The notes under the pieces were generated by a model, which was not told where the DNA came from, searched no databases, and was given only the letters and a program-made list of their open reading frames with translations. From positions 121,145 through 185,144 of the forward strand of contig WGMA01000006.1 in assembly GCA_016125285.1 (NCBI GenBank): a stretch of DNA of 64,000 nt. Direction: 5' to 3'. The position numbers and the translations under genes were made by a program. Positions 42,124 through 51,298 of this stretch are shown here, in pieces. The stretch's first letter is position 1, and each line of letters starts with the position of its first letter. The stretch is from Phycisphaera sp. (GTDB lineage Bacteria > Planctomycetota > Phycisphaerae > Phycisphaerales > Zrk34).

Positions 42124-45108
42124 TCACTTGTCTTCGTCTTCTTCCTCTTCCTCGTATTCATACTCGTAGTCGGCGGAGGCTTCCTCCTCCTCTTCCTCCT
42201 CCTCTTCTTCGTCTTCCTCGTCCTCGCCTTCGTATTCGTATTCCTCGGCGTCCTCGTCGTCGCCTTCCTCTTCGTCTTCCTCGTCGTCCTCGCCCTCGTA
42301 GCCCGCCTCGGACTCGGCTTCTTCCTCGTCTTCGTCGGCGGCCTCTTCCTCATCGACGGCGGTGTCCGCGGAGGCTTCGGTCTCGTCCTCGGCCTCGGCG
42401 ACCTCTTCGGTGTCGGCGACCTGCTCAGACTCCGCGGCCTTCTCGGCGGGCGGGGTCTGCGTGACGGCCTCGACGGCTTCCTCGACGGACTGGCCCGCGG
42501 CCTCGGCTTCGGCGGCGGCCTTCATCGCGTCCCACTCCTCCAGCGTGAAGTTCACCTCGCGCGCCTGGCTGCCCTTGTACTCGCCGAGGATCCCCGCCAT
42601 CGCCATCTCCTCGATCAGGCGGCTCGAACGCGAGTAGCCGATCGCCAGCCGACGCTGCAGCAGCGACACCGACCCGCGCTTCGTCTCGAGCACGATGCGG
42701 ACCGCGTCGTCGAACAGCGGGTCGCGCTCCACGTCCTCGTCGCCCAGGTTGCCCGGCGCCTTGAGCTGCACGAGCTGCGGCTCGAACAGCTGCTGTGCCA
42801 CGCCCTTGAGGAACTTGACGCCCATGCGGATTTCCATGTCGTCGACCAGCGTGCCCTGGGCACGCGTGAGCTTCGCGGAACGCGGCGAGAGGAACAGCAT
42901 GTCGCCGTGACCCAGCAGCAGCTCGCCACCCTTCTGGTCGAGCACGATGCGGCTGTCCATGCCGGAGTTCACCTTCATGCAGACGCGGCAGGGCATGTTC
43001 GACTTGATCAGGCCCGTCACGACGTTCGCCGACGGACGCTGCGTGGCGAGGATCAGGTGGATGCCCACCGCACGCGCCTTCTGCGCGATGCGGACGATGA
43101 AGCCCTCGACCTCCTTGTTGGTCATCATCAGGTCGGCCAGCTCGTCGATGATGAACACCAGGCGCGGCAGCTTCTTGGGGATCTGCGCCTCTTCGTCCTC
43201 GTTGTCGGGGCTGAAGCGTTCCTTGAGCTCCTCCCAGCCGAGCGCGTTGTAGCTGTTGATGTCGCGGACGCCGGCCTCGGCGAGCAGGGCGTAACGCTCC
43301 TCCATCTTCGTCACGGCCCACTCGAGGATCGCCGCCGCCTTGTTCATCTCCGTCACGACGGGGCACATCAGGTGCGGGATGTCCTTGAACTGCGCCATCT
43401 CGACCATCTTCGGGTCGACCAGCACGAGCTTCAGCTCGTCGGGCTTGCGCGTGTAGAGGAACGACATGATGATCGAATTCATGCAGACCGACTTGCCCGA
43501 GCCGGTCGTGCCGGCGATCAGCATGTGGGGCATCGCGGCGAGGTCGGCGATGAGCGGCTCGCCCGAAGCGTCCTTGCCGAGGAACATCGGCAGGTTCATC
43601 TTCTGCGACTCGCCCATCGACATCAGTTCCTTGAGGCGGACCTTTTCCTTCTTGAGGTTGGGCACCTCGATGCCGACCGTGGACTTGCCGGCGGTGTTCG
43701 GCACGACGCGGATGTTCTGCGCCTTCAGCTCGCGGGCGAGGTCGGAGCTGACCGTGTTCAGCTGCGAAACCTTCGTGCCGGGCGCGAGCTGGACCTCGAA
43801 CAGCGTGATCACGGGGCCGGCGTCGATCGCCACGACCTCCGCGTCGATCTTGTACGTCTGCAGCGACCGCTCGAGCACCTCCGCCTGCTCGCGCACGTAG
43901 CTGGCCATCTGGTCGGAGAAGTTGCCCTCCGGCTCGACGAGGATGTCCATCGGCGGGAACTTGTACCCGCTGAGGTCCTGCTCGCGGGGCGGGGCGGGCT
44001 TGCTCGGCTTCTTCGCCGCGGCGATCGAGATCGGCAGGTTCTTGATCTTCTCGCGGATCGTCTCGGGGTCGAGCTTCTTGCGCTCTTCCTCGGCCTGCGC
44101 TTCGGCGGCCGCCTGCTCCGCGGCCTTCGCCTCGGCGGCCTCGGCCTTGGCGTCGGCCTTCGCCTTGGCCTTTGCCGCCTTCTCGTCGTCGGCGTCCTTC
44201 TTTTTCGATTCACGCGCCGCCGCGGCCGCGGTCTCCGTGTCGTACTTCTGGTTGATGTGGAACGACTCGGTCCCGCCCAGTCCGCCGGCCTTGGCGTCGA
44301 TCTTGCCGTCAGCGCCCTCCGCGGACGTCTTGCCGTCGGCGTCGACGTCCTCCGCGTCGGGGTCTTCGACGACGCGCCGGCCGCTGCGGACGGGGATCGA
44401 ACGGGCGTCGGACGGGTCGCGTTGGGGGCGCGCGAAGGCGTCGGGCAGGCCCTTGAAGGGGCGCGCGAACGCGCCGCCGATGGATTTGCCGACCGCGATG
44501 GGATTCGGCCAGTGGATCGCGTGCACCGCGTCGGAGACCTTCGCGGCGATCGCGAAGATCGCCTTCGGCAGCGCCATGACCACCTCGTCGGCGGCGATGG
44601 TCGCGCCGATGAGGAAGATGACGAGCAGGCCCACGCCCGTGCCGAACTCCCCGAAGCGGAGCACGAGCTGCTCGATGCCCGCGATGGCGATCAGGCCGCC
44701 GGAACCCTCAGGGAGCGGTCCGATCGCCGGGAGCATCAGCGCGAGCAGGCCGCTGACGCAGAGGGTCATGATGAGCGCGCCGACGGCGCGGACGGGCACG
44801 TGCTCGATGGTCTTGCCGATCGCCCACCCGGCCAGCAGCACGCCGACCGACACGATCATGACCCAGACGCCGATGCCGAACATCAGGTACGCCTTGTAAG
44901 CCACGAACGCGCCGACCATGCCGCACCAGTTCTGCGGCGTCTCGTTGAGCGGCGCCGCCGAGTGGCCCGGCGGGTCGTAGGGCGTGTAGCTGATCATCGA
45001 GGCGACCAACAGCACCCACGCACCGGCCAAGGCCAGCCACGCCAGTCGTTTGAGCACGGACATCCCTGTCGAGTTCGACACTTCCTGATCCTTCTTGCGT
45101 TTACTCAT
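42124..45108 (-). CDS. ftsK: DNA translocase FtsK with acidic C-terminal tail
   Basis: 994-aa FtsK/SpoIIIE-type septal DNA translocase acting in chromosome segregation. The N-terminus has four or five membrane helices (LAWLALAGAWVLLVASMI, GIGVWVMIVSVGVLLAGW); a charged Ala/Lys-rich linker follows (KAAKAKAKADAKAEAAEAKA). The motor has a FtsK-alpha region (PGTKVSQLNTVSSDLAREL), Walker A GTTGSGKS, Walker B LVFIIDELADLM and ATQRPSANVVTGLIKSNMP. The winged-helix gamma region contains GSVSLLQRRLAIGYSRSSRL. Beyond it an unusual tail of about 130 residues is almost entirely Glu, Asp, Ala and Tyr. ATG at 45108 starts MSKRKKDQEVS; GGAGG lies somewhat far upstream. Confidence 0.95.
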   Translation of the reverse strand: MSKRKKDQEVSNSTGMSVLKRLAWLALAGAWVLLVASMISYTPYDPPGHSAAPLNETPQNWCGMVGAFVAYKAYLMFGIGVWVMIVSVGVLLAGWAIGKTIEHVPVRAVGALIMTLCVSGLLALMLPAIGPLPEGSGGLIAIAGIEQLVLRFGEFGTGVGLLVIFLIGATIAADEVVMALPKAIFAIAAKVSDAVHAIHWPNPIAVGKSIGGAFARPFKGLPDAFARPQRDPSDARSIPVRSGRRVVEDPDAEDVDADGKTSAEGADGKIDAKAGGLGGTESFHINQKYDTETAAAAARESKKKDADDEKAAKAKAKADAKAEAAEAKAAEQAAAEAQAEEERKKLDPETIREKIKNLPISIAAAKKPSKPAPPREQDLSGYKFPPMDILVEPEGNFSDQMASYVREQAEVLERSLQTYKIDAEVVAIDAGPVITLFEVQLAPGTKVSQLNTVSSDLARELKAQNIRVVPNTAGKSTVGIEVPNLKKEKVRLKELMSMGESQKMNLPMFLGKDASGEPLIADLAAMPHMLIAGTTGSGKSVCMNSIIMSFLYTRKPDELKLVLVDPKMVEMAQFKDIPHLMCPVVTEMNKAAAILEWAVTKMEERYALLAEAGVRDINSYNALGWEELKERFSPDNEDEEAQIPKKLPRLVFIIDELADLMMTNKEVEGFIVRIAQKARAVGIHLILATQRPSANVVTGLIKSNMPCRVCMKVNSGMDSRIVLDQKGGELLLGHGDMLFLSPRSAKLTRAQGTLVDDMEIRMGVKFLKGVAQQLFEPQLVQLKAPGNLGDEDVERDPLFDDAVRIVLETKRGSVSLLQRRLAIGYSRSSRLIEEMAMAGILGEYKGSQAREVNFTLEEWDAMKAAAEAEAAGQSVEEAVEAVTQTPPAEKAAESEQVADTEEVAEAEDETEASADTAVDEEEAADEDEEEAESEAGYEGEDDEEDEEEGDDEDAEEYEYEGEDEEDEEEEEEEEEEASADYEYEYEEEEEDEDK

Positions 45109-45735
45109 ATCGTGCGCATACACCTCCGTGATTCCGTTATCGGCCTGCCAGTCCATTTCACACAAATATTCGCTGCGAAACCCACTTGCGGACGGGATCG
45201 CGCGCTTTTCGGGGGGGGGGAGGTGGCGCCATCGCGAGTCGCGATGGCATTGCAAAGTGCAAAATGCAAAGTGCATGATGAAGCGTGGGAGGATGCTCAG
45301 GGAGGTGGGGCCGGCGCGCAGGTTGGGTAGGGTAGATGTCATACGTGTAAGGCCTCCATATATGGGCGAGACGACACTCAGGTGCGCACGGAGGCGTCGT
45401 AGTGGGGTTGGGGGCGACATGTAAGGCGAGTCGGCGGCGCGGGATGACTTTTTGTTGGCAAAATCGCGATGAAGGGGTTGCGCGTGCCGCGGCGCGCGCA
45501 CGGGTGGGTTGATCCCTGATTACACGATGGTGGCGAGGTCCGATCGGGGCATCGGCAGGTCGTCGGGCGCGGCGTGGTCAGGGTATGCAGGCGATTGCTC
45601 GGAACTGGGACATTAATGCGACCCACTTTGAGATTTCACCCAATGTGATCGCAACGGGTGTCGTGATTTAATAGGTCATGAGGAGAAAGTGGTCGCCCGA
45701 CGGCGGCCGGGAACGAACATCGAGGGGAGAAAGCC
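45109..45735. other. Intergenic region upstream of ftsK and the pseudopilin gene
   Basis: 627 bases without a convincing gene. It holds a run of ten G (45211-45220), a perfect 10-bp inverted repeat around one central base (45228-45248, GCCATCGCGA arm), a short AT-rich GCAAAGTGCAAAATGCAAAG repeat at about 45253-45272, and a good ribosome-binding site (GAGGGGAGAAAG) just before the pseudopilin ATG. Confidence 0.6.
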
Positions 45736-46752
45736 ATGTTGGAAGCACCAGTCCGTGCAACGCGCAGCAGGAGCCAGAGGAGGGCGGTCGAGGACGAGGA
45801 TCGGGGCTTTAGAGGGCCCGACAGCGGCCGCTACGGGGGCGAAGGGGAGAAAGAGGAACACTGGCTGGGGATCATGGGCCTGCGGGTGGAAACGTCGTGG
45901 GACGACCCGCAGGCCTTCCGCGGCTGGCAGCTGCCGCCCAGGCGTCACCGGGGGTTCACGCTGGTCGAGATCCTGATCGTCTGTTCGCTGATCGTGCTGC
46001 TGCTGAGCATCGTGTTGCCTTCGTTCGCCGGGGCGCGTGAGCGTGCCCGCCTGGCGGTGTGCGCGGCGAACATGTCGCAGCTCGGCAAGCAGACGCAGGA
46101 CTACCTCGTCGACTCCTTCCAGCGGATGCCCATCACCGGCGGGTTCCAGGCCATGCACGAGTTCAGCAACATGACCTGCCCGAACGACCCCGATCCGTGG
46201 ACGATGCCGGCCGACATCTCCGGCTTCGACGACGACATGTCGATGAGCATCGGCATGAACACGGAGTTCTACGTCTGGCTGACGACGCACATGCAGATCG
46301 ATCGCCCGTCGGACGTCTGCGTGTACTTCGACGGCACGCCGGCGCTCGGCCCGCAGTTCACCGTCGACGAGACGTTCACCTCCGGCATCAACTGGACCAA
46401 CGCCGGCAACGGCATGCCGAAGGTCGACATCCTGCACCGCCCGCCGGGCAACCCGGAGAACCTGCGGCCGATCACGATCGCGATCACGGCGTTGCCGGCG
46501 CACATCCGGCACGGCTGCCTGTTCGGCGCGTTCGACACCAACCGCGTCGACGTCGGCGCCAACATCTCGACGTACTTCGTGCCGCGGCATCCGGTGTCGT
46601 ATGACGTGGGCAACGTGCTGTTCGCCGACTGGCACGTCGACTACCAGATCGGCCTCACGGACCAGAACTTCATGTTCCCCGGCGGCGGTTCGGTGTCGAC
46701 GACGATCACGCGGACGCCGGTCGTCCCGCCGAACCCGCGCGGACATCCCTGA
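45736..46752 (+). CDS. Type II secretion-like pseudopilin (DUF1559-type), long leader
   Basis: 338-aa prepilin-like protein. The processing site is RRHRG|FTLVEILIV at G73/F74, followed by a hydrophobic helix (CSLIVLLLSIVLPSFAGA). The C-terminal part ends with DVGNVLFADWHVDYQ, which corresponds to the H-X9-DG-like motif of planctomycete pseudopilins, although the DG is altered to DW. The ATG at 45736 has a strong upstream GAGGGGAGAAAG, giving a 73-residue charged leader, far longer than the usual 5-30; an internal ATG at codon 47 would give a 27-residue leader. Followed by a terminator at 46782-46813. Confidence 0.85.
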   Translation: MLEAPVRATRSRSQRRAVEDEDRGFRGPDSGRYGGEGEKEEHWLGIMGLRVETSWDDPQAFRGWQLPPRRHRGFTLVEILIVCSLIVLLLSIVLPSFAGARERARLAVCAANMSQLGKQTQDYLVDSFQRMPITGGFQAMHEFSNMTCPNDPDPWTMPADISGFDDDMSMSIGMNTEFYVWLTTHMQIDRPSDVCVYFDGTPALGPQFTVDETFTSGINWTNAGNGMPKVDILHRPPGNPENLRPITIAITALPAHIRHGCLFGAFDTNRVDVGANISTYFVPRHPVSYDVGNVLFADWHVDYQIGLTDQNFMFPGGGSVSTTITRTPVVPPNPRGHP

Positions 46753-46781
46753 ATCTCCGAAGCACAGCGCGGTTGTGCGAA

Positions 46782-46813
46782 CGGCCCGTCCACGCAAGGG
46801 CGGGCCGCTTTTC
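46782..46813 (+). terminator. Rho-independent terminator of the pseudopilin gene
   Basis: Ten-bp stem (CGGCCCGTCC/GGGCGGGCCG with one G-T pair), loop ACGCAA, then CTTTTC, 30 bases after the pseudopilin stop. Confidence 0.78.
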
Positions 46814-46868
46814 GGCGCGCCGGGCGACGATCGGGGTTCTCCCTATGCCGGTAGCCGCCAAAATCCGC

Positions 46869-46898
46869 TTGGGTCCGGGGCGTGGGTTGTGTCATAAT
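46869..46898 (+). promoter_or_regulatory. Sigma-70-like promoter of the SpoIIAA-like gene
   Basis: -35 TTGGGT (46869-46874), 18-base spacer, -10 CATAAT (46893-46898), about 80 bases before the ATG at 46979. Confidence 0.45.
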
Positions 46899-46978
46899 GC
46901 AATCGGAAGTGTGAGGAAGGGCCCGATCGGGGTGAGCCGAACGGGTCGTGAGCTTAGTGGTGGTGAGGTGGTGAGATC

Positions 46979-47383
46979 ATGTCAATCACCCTGGACGAAG
47001 AGGCGGGCGGCCGCATCCTGCTGATGCACGCGACGGGCAGGCTGACGCGCGGCGATTACGAGCGCGTGCTGCCGGCGATGGAGCAGTGCGTGCTGCGTAA
47101 CGGCAAGGTCAGACTGCTGTGCGTCTTTGAGCACATCAAGACGTGGGAAGAGGGCGCGCTGGTCTGCGAGGCGTGGTTCCAGTCGCGCCACGCCAACGAC
47201 ATCGAGCGGATCGCGATCGTCGACGACACGGACTGGGAGGAGTCGCTGCCGGACTGTGCTCATCCGGGCTTCAAGGGCGAGTTGCGGTACTTCTCGATGG
47301 ACCGCGCGGTCGACGCGCTGTCGTGGATCGAGGAGGGCGTCGGCCCGACGTCGATCCACACGATGGTGGGGCGGCTGCGCTAG
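46979..47383 (+). CDS. SpoIIAA-like / STAS-related protein
   Basis: 134-aa soluble protein resembling the SpoIIAA-like (DUF3478) family: ILLMHATGRLTRGDYERVLP, VRLLCVFEHIKTWEEGALVC, IERIAIVDDTDWEESLPDCA and LRYFSMDRAVDALSWIEEG follow the alternating strand/helix pattern of that fold. Family members are often found in environmental bacteria and may bind lipids or act in regulation; no Ser phosphoacceptor is assigned. GGTGAGGTGGTGAG upstream supplies the ribosome-binding site. A monocistronic unit with its own promoter. Confidence 0.82.
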   Translation: MSITLDEEAGGRILLMHATGRLTRGDYERVLPAMEQCVLRNGKVRLLCVFEHIKTWEEGALVCEAWFQSRHANDIERIAIVDDTDWEESLPDCAHPGFKGELRYFSMDRAVDALSWIEEGVGPTSIHTMVGRLR

Positions 47384-47420
47384 CGCCTTTTTGATCGAAT
47401 TCGTGTCGTTTTTCACGGTG

Positions 47421-47450
47421 TTGCTGTGCTCGACCGATAATCGCTATAAT
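47421..47450 (+). promoter_or_regulatory. Sigma-70 promoter of korAB
   Basis: -35 TTGCTG (47421-47426), 18-base spacer, perfect -10 TATAAT (47445-47450). Predicted transcription start near 47457, about 45 bases before the korA ATG. Confidence 0.75.
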
Positions 47451-47502
47451 GCCCGGCCCTAAAATTCTCAGACCCACAAGTTCCGGGTTGGAGCGCACTT
47501 GA

Positions 47503-49443
47503 ATGACCGTCAAGTCTAAGCAGGAAGTAGTGAACGTCGACAAAGCGACGGTTCGGTTTGCAGGTGACTCAGGCGACGGGATGCAGCTGGCGGGTATGCG
47601 GTTTACCGATACCTCCGCGATGATCGGCAACGACATCGCGACGCTGCCAGACTTCCCGGCCGAGATCCGCGCCCCCGCCGGCACCGTCGCCGGCGTGTCG
47701 GGGTTCCAGGTCAACTTCGCCTCCACGGAAATCTACACGCCCGGCGACGAGGTCGACGCGCTGATCGCGATGAACCCCGCGGCGTTCAAGGCGAACATCC
47801 GCGACGTCCGCGCCGGCGGCATCGTCATCGTCAACGAGTCGGAGTTCACGAAGGTGAACCTCCGCAAGGCCGGCTACGGCGAGAACGACGCCAACCCGCT
47901 CGACGACGAGGCGGTCGCGCAGAAGTACAAGCTGTACAAGGTGCCGATCACGCGCCTGACCGAAGAGTCGCTGGCCGACTCGAGCCTAGGCGCCAAGGAC
48001 GTGGGCCGCTGCAAGAACATGTACGCGCTGGGGCTGATCTACTTCCTTTACGATCGCCCGCTCGACGTGACGGTCCGCTACCTCGAGGATTACTTCGGCA
48101 AGAAGAAGAAGATGCCGGAGGTCGCGACGGCGAACGTTCAGGCGCTCAAGGCCGGGTTCCACTTCGGCGAGACCGCCGAGATGTTCCCGGTGCGTTACCA
48201 GGTCGCCAAGGCGCCGATCGAGGCCGGCACGTACCGCCGCATCACCGGCAACGAGGCGGCGGCGATGGGTCTGGTCACCGCGTCGAAGAAGGCCGGCAAG
48301 GACCTGATCTACTGCACGTACCCGATCACGCCCGCGTCCGACATCCTGCACTACCTGGCGGCGATGCGGAACTTCGGCGTCAAGACGTTCCAGGCGGAAG
48401 ACGAGATCGCGGCGGTCTGCGCGGCGATCGGCGTGGCCTTCGCCGGGCAGCTCGGCGTGACCGGCACGTCCGGCCCGGGCGTGGCGCTGAAGGGCGAGGC
48501 GATCGGCCTGGCCGTGATGCTCGAGCTGCCGCTGCTCGTCATCAACGTTCAGCGCGGCGGCCCGTCGACCGGTCTGCCGACCAAGGCCGAGCAGTCCGAC
48601 CTGTTCCAGGCGATGTACGGCCGCAACGGCGACTGCCCGATGCCCGTGCTGGCGCCGCAGAGCCCGGCGGACTGCTTCGATCTGATCATCGAAGCGGTCA
48701 AGATCGCGCTGGAGTCGATGTGCCCGGTGATGTTCCTGTCCGACGGCTACATCGCCAACGGCGCCGAGCCGTGGCGCATCCCCAATCCCGACGACATCGC
48801 CGAGTTCAAGGTCACCCACGCGAGCGATCCCGAGACGTTCCAGGGCTACGCCCGCAACGACAAGCTGGCGCGCCCGTGGGCGATCCCCGGCACGCCCGGC
48901 CTGCAGCACCGCGTCGGCGGCCTCGAGAAACAGCACAAGACCGGCAACGTCAACTACGACCCGGAAAACCATCAGCTGATGACCAACCTGCGTCGCGAGA
49001 AGGTCGCGAAGATCGCCGAGCGGATCCCCGACCTGGAGATCGAGGGCGACGCGACGGGCGACGTGCTGCTGCTCGGCTGGGGCGGCACCTACGGCGCGAT
49101 CACCTCCGCGAAAAACGCGCTGCGCGCCCAGGGCAAGAAGGTCTCGTCGGCGCACCTGCGCTACCTCAACCCGATGCCCAGGAACGTCGGCGACGTCCTC
49201 AAGGGCTTCAAGCACGTGATCGTCCCCGAGCTGAACACCGGCCAGCTCCGCACGATCATCCGCGGCAAGTACCTCGTGGACGCGCGCGGGCTGAACAAGG
49301 TGCAGGGCAAGCCGTTCCTCATCGAGGAGATCGAGCAGGCCGTGAACCTGATGCTCGACGGCAAGTGGGGCGACCGTCTGTACCTCGAACCGCACAATCA
49401 CCAGGTCCGTATTGAAGATCAGGACCTCAGCAAGTACCTGTGA
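47503..49443 (+). CDS. korA: 2-oxoacid:ferredoxin oxidoreductase, fused gamma-alpha subunit (KorA type)
   Basis: 646-aa subunit of a 2-oxoglutarate (or related 2-oxoacid):ferredoxin oxidoreductase. Residues about 1-190 form the gamma domain (VRFAGDSGDGMQLAGMRFTD, DALIAMNPAAFKANI); residues about 225 onward form the alpha/pyrimidine domain (DLIYCTYPITPASDILHYLA, VTGTSGPGVALKGEAIGLAV, QRGGPSTGLPTKAEQSDLF) and a C-terminal domain II (VLLLGWGGTYGAITSAKNAL, VIVPELNTGQLRTIIRGKYL). Domain order matches two-subunit enzymes of aerobes and of the oxidative or reductive TCA cycle. The downstream gene encodes the TPP-binding beta subunit. A good promoter lies upstream. Confidence 0.95.
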   Translation: MTVKSKQEVVNVDKATVRFAGDSGDGMQLAGMRFTDTSAMIGNDIATLPDFPAEIRAPAGTVAGVSGFQVNFASTEIYTPGDEVDALIAMNPAAFKANIRDVRAGGIVIVNESEFTKVNLRKAGYGENDANPLDDEAVAQKYKLYKVPITRLTEESLADSSLGAKDVGRCKNMYALGLIYFLYDRPLDVTVRYLEDYFGKKKKMPEVATANVQALKAGFHFGETAEMFPVRYQVAKAPIEAGTYRRITGNEAAAMGLVTASKKAGKDLIYCTYPITPASDILHYLAAMRNFGVKTFQAEDEIAAVCAAIGVAFAGQLGVTGTSGPGVALKGEAIGLAVMLELPLLVINVQRGGPSTGLPTKAEQSDLFQAMYGRNGDCPMPVLAPQSPADCFDLIIEAVKIALESMCPVMFLSDGYIANGAEPWRIPNPDDIAEFKVTHASDPETFQGYARNDKLARPWAIPGTPGLQHRVGGLEKQHKTGNVNYDPENHQLMTNLRREKVAKIAERIPDLEIEGDATGDVLLLGWGGTYGAITSAKNALRAQGKKVSSAHLRYLNPMPRNVGDVLKGFKHVIVPELNTGQLRTIIRGKYLVDARGLNKVQGKPFLIEEIEQAVNLMLDGKWGDRLYLEPHNHQVRIEDQDLSKYL

Positions 49444-49505
49444 TTCCACAGGCGTGAGTAGAGCGGGCGGGCACGTATCTCCGCCCGGAAGGATAGCTGG
49501 CCACC

Positions 49506-50567
49506 ATGGCTGACAACCTGCCACTTGAAGTGCTCAAGCCGAAGGACTTCGCCTCCGATCAGGATGTGCGTTGGTGCCCCGGCTGCGGCGATTACGCGAT
49601 CCTCAACCAGGTCAAGAAGGTGCTCGCGAAGATGGGCGCCCGCAAGGAACACACGGTGTTCGTCGCGGGCATCGGCTGCTCCAGCCGCTTCCCGTACTAC
49701 GTCGACACCTACGGCATGCACTCCATCCACGGACGCGCCCCCGCGTTCGTGTCCGGCATCAAGATCGCCAATCCCGATCTCGACGTCTGGATGGTCACGG
49801 GCGACGGCGACGGCCTGTCGATCGGCGGCAACCACCTGCTGCACATCCTCCGCCGCAACATCAACGTGAACATCATGCTGTTCAACAACGAGATCTACGG
49901 CCTGACGAAGGGCCAGTACTCGCCGACCAGCCCCGAGGGCAAGAAGACCAAGTCGTCGCCGATGGGCTCGATCGACATGCCGCTGTCGCCGATCTCCGTG
50001 GCGATCGCCGCGGAGGCGAGCTTCGTGGCCCGCGCGGTCGACGTCGACAAGGACCTGGGCGACATCCTCGAGCGGGCCGCGAATCACCGCGGCGCGTCGT
50101 TCGTCGAGATCTTCCAGGACTGCAACATCTTCAACCACTTCGCGTTCAAGTACGCCACGGACAAGGACGAGAAGGAAGACGCGACGATCAAGCTCGAGCA
50201 CGGCAAGCCGATGGTGTTCGGCAAGAACCGCGACAAGGGCCTGCGTCTGACCGGCGACCACAAGATCGAGATCGTCGAGCTCGGCAAGGGCATCAGCGAG
50301 GACGACCTGCTGTTCCACGACGAGCACGACGAGTCGCTGGCGTTCCTGCTGTCGCGCCTCAAGCACCCCGAGTTCCCCGAGCCGCTGGGCGTGTTCTACT
50401 CCGTGAAGGACGACTGCTACGAGGACCTGCTGACCAAGCAGGTGACCGTCGCGCAGGAGTCGCGCGGCGTGGGCAACCTCTACGACCTGTACAACTCCGG
50501 CGACACCTGGGAAGTCAAGAACCCCGGCGAGGGCGTTCAGGCCCCCGGTCTTCAGCTCGAAGACTGA
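49506..50567 (+). CDS. korB: 2-oxoacid:ferredoxin oxidoreductase, beta subunit (KorB type)
   Basis: 353-aa TPP-binding beta subunit, partner of the preceding KorA. Cluster-ligand motif VRWCPGCGDY (C24, C27) and GIGCSSRFPYY, the TPP motif VTGDGDGLSIGGNHLLHILR... with NNEIYGLTKGQYSPTSP, and EIFQDCNIFNHF supplying a further cysteine for the iron-sulfur cluster. Together they oxidise 2-oxoglutarate or a similar acid to the acyl-CoA with reduction of ferredoxin. 62 bases separate the genes. A strong terminator follows (50597-50625), closing a two-gene operon; no separate ferredoxin-type delta subunit is present. Confidence 0.95.
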   Translation: MADNLPLEVLKPKDFASDQDVRWCPGCGDYAILNQVKKVLAKMGARKEHTVFVAGIGCSSRFPYYVDTYGMHSIHGRAPAFVSGIKIANPDLDVWMVTGDGDGLSIGGNHLLHILRRNINVNIMLFNNEIYGLTKGQYSPTSPEGKKTKSSPMGSIDMPLSPISVAIAAEASFVARAVDVDKDLGDILERAANHRGASFVEIFQDCNIFNHFAFKYATDKDEKEDATIKLEHGKPMVFGKNRDKGLRLTGDHKIEIVELGKGISEDDLLFHDEHDESLAFLLSRLKHPEFPEPLGVFYSVKDDCYEDLLTKQVTVAQESRGVGNLYDLYNSGDTWEVKNPGEGVQAPGLQLED

Positions 50568-50596
50568 TCACGCCGCGTTGCTCAGATACGCCAAAG

Positions 50597-50625
50597 CCCA
50601 CGGGTTCCGTCCCGTGGGTTTTTTT
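50597..50625 (+). terminator. Rho-independent terminator of korAB
   Basis: Perfect 8-bp stem CCCACGGG/CCCGTGGG, loop TTCCGT, followed by seven T residues. Confidence 0.93.
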
Positions 50626-50637
50626 GTGCGCGCAGGA

Positions 50638-51120
50638 TCAGTCGCTCGGCGCCGTCGGCTTGTCGGCCATCGTCGAACCGAGCAGCCAGTCGAGCAGCCG
50701 GTCGGCGTTGCCGCGCTCGGGGTGCAGCTGCGAGCAGATCAGGCCGATGGGTGTGGCGGCCGACGCGTGATGGATGAGCCCGGCGCGGAACACGCGCGGC
50801 GTGTCGCCGGGGCCTCCGACGGCTTCGCCGCGCCACGTCGAGCGCCCGCACGTCGGGCAGTACTCGGTGACGTCGATGTCCTGCCGGGTCAGCACGCGGA
50901 TGCCGCCGGTGACGGGAAACGCGCCGCCGCAGTCGGGGCAGGGCGGTCGCGTGCCGCTCGCGTCGGGCTCGGCGGTCGCGCGTCGCACGGGGTTCGCGGC
51001 TCGCGCGGCTTGCGCACTTCGTGCGGGTTGCGCACTTCGTGCGGGATTCGCGGCGTTGCGTCGGGTGCGTTTGGCGCGGTCGGCGCAACGCGGCACAGAG
51101 TCCGTGTCATCGTTCAGCAT
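50638..51120 (-). CDS. Zinc-ribbon protein of unknown function
   Basis: 160-aa protein with a low-complexity Ala/Arg-rich N-terminus (PARSAQPARSAQAARAA) and one zinc ribbon made of PPCPDCGGAF and EYCPTCGRSTW. The N-terminal repeat is encoded by a tandem 18-bp unit around 51008-51045. The ATG at 51120 has GGGGGA upstream. The C-terminus (ERGNADRLLDWLLGSTMAD) is helical. Its promoter (51243-51271) shares an operator-like palindrome with that of the next gene. Function unknown. Confidence 0.72.
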   Translation of the reverse strand: MLNDDTDSVPRCADRAKRTRRNAANPARSAQPARSAQAARAANPVRRATAEPDASGTRPPCPDCGGAFPVTGGIRVLTRQDIDVTEYCPTCGRSTWRGEAVGGPGDTPRVFRAGLIHHASAATPIGLICSQLHPERGNADRLLDWLLGSTMADKPTAPSD

Positions 51121-51242
51121 GTCGTCCCCCAATCCTCTCCGCACGGGCCTGAGATGTGATTTGCCCGTGACTCACCACGCATCGGTTCAAGACGTGTCAT
51201 ACGCCCGACGGAACGACGTGTCGGGATAAGGCATCTGCCGGA

Positions 51243-51271
51243 ATATTAGTGTTCAATCAACACGAAGTCAA
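51243..51271 (-). promoter_or_regulatory. Promoter with operator-like palindrome (zinc-ribbon gene)
   Basis: Minus strand: -35 TTGACT (51266-51271), 17-base spacer, -10 TAATAT (51243-51248). The spacer contains GTGTTGATTGAACAC (51249-51263), a 5-bp palindrome around five bases, abutting the -10. The start codon at 51120 lies about 115 bases downstream of the predicted transcription start. Confidence 0.72.
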
Positions 51272-51298
51272 GCTTGCTCCGTTCTCAAATTGACCGGC

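Noticed and set aside
47370..47400. Terminator after the SpoIIAA-like gene (GCGCTAGCGC then CTTTTT)
   Set aside because: The palindrome overlaps the stop codon and leaves too short a stem to call with confidence.
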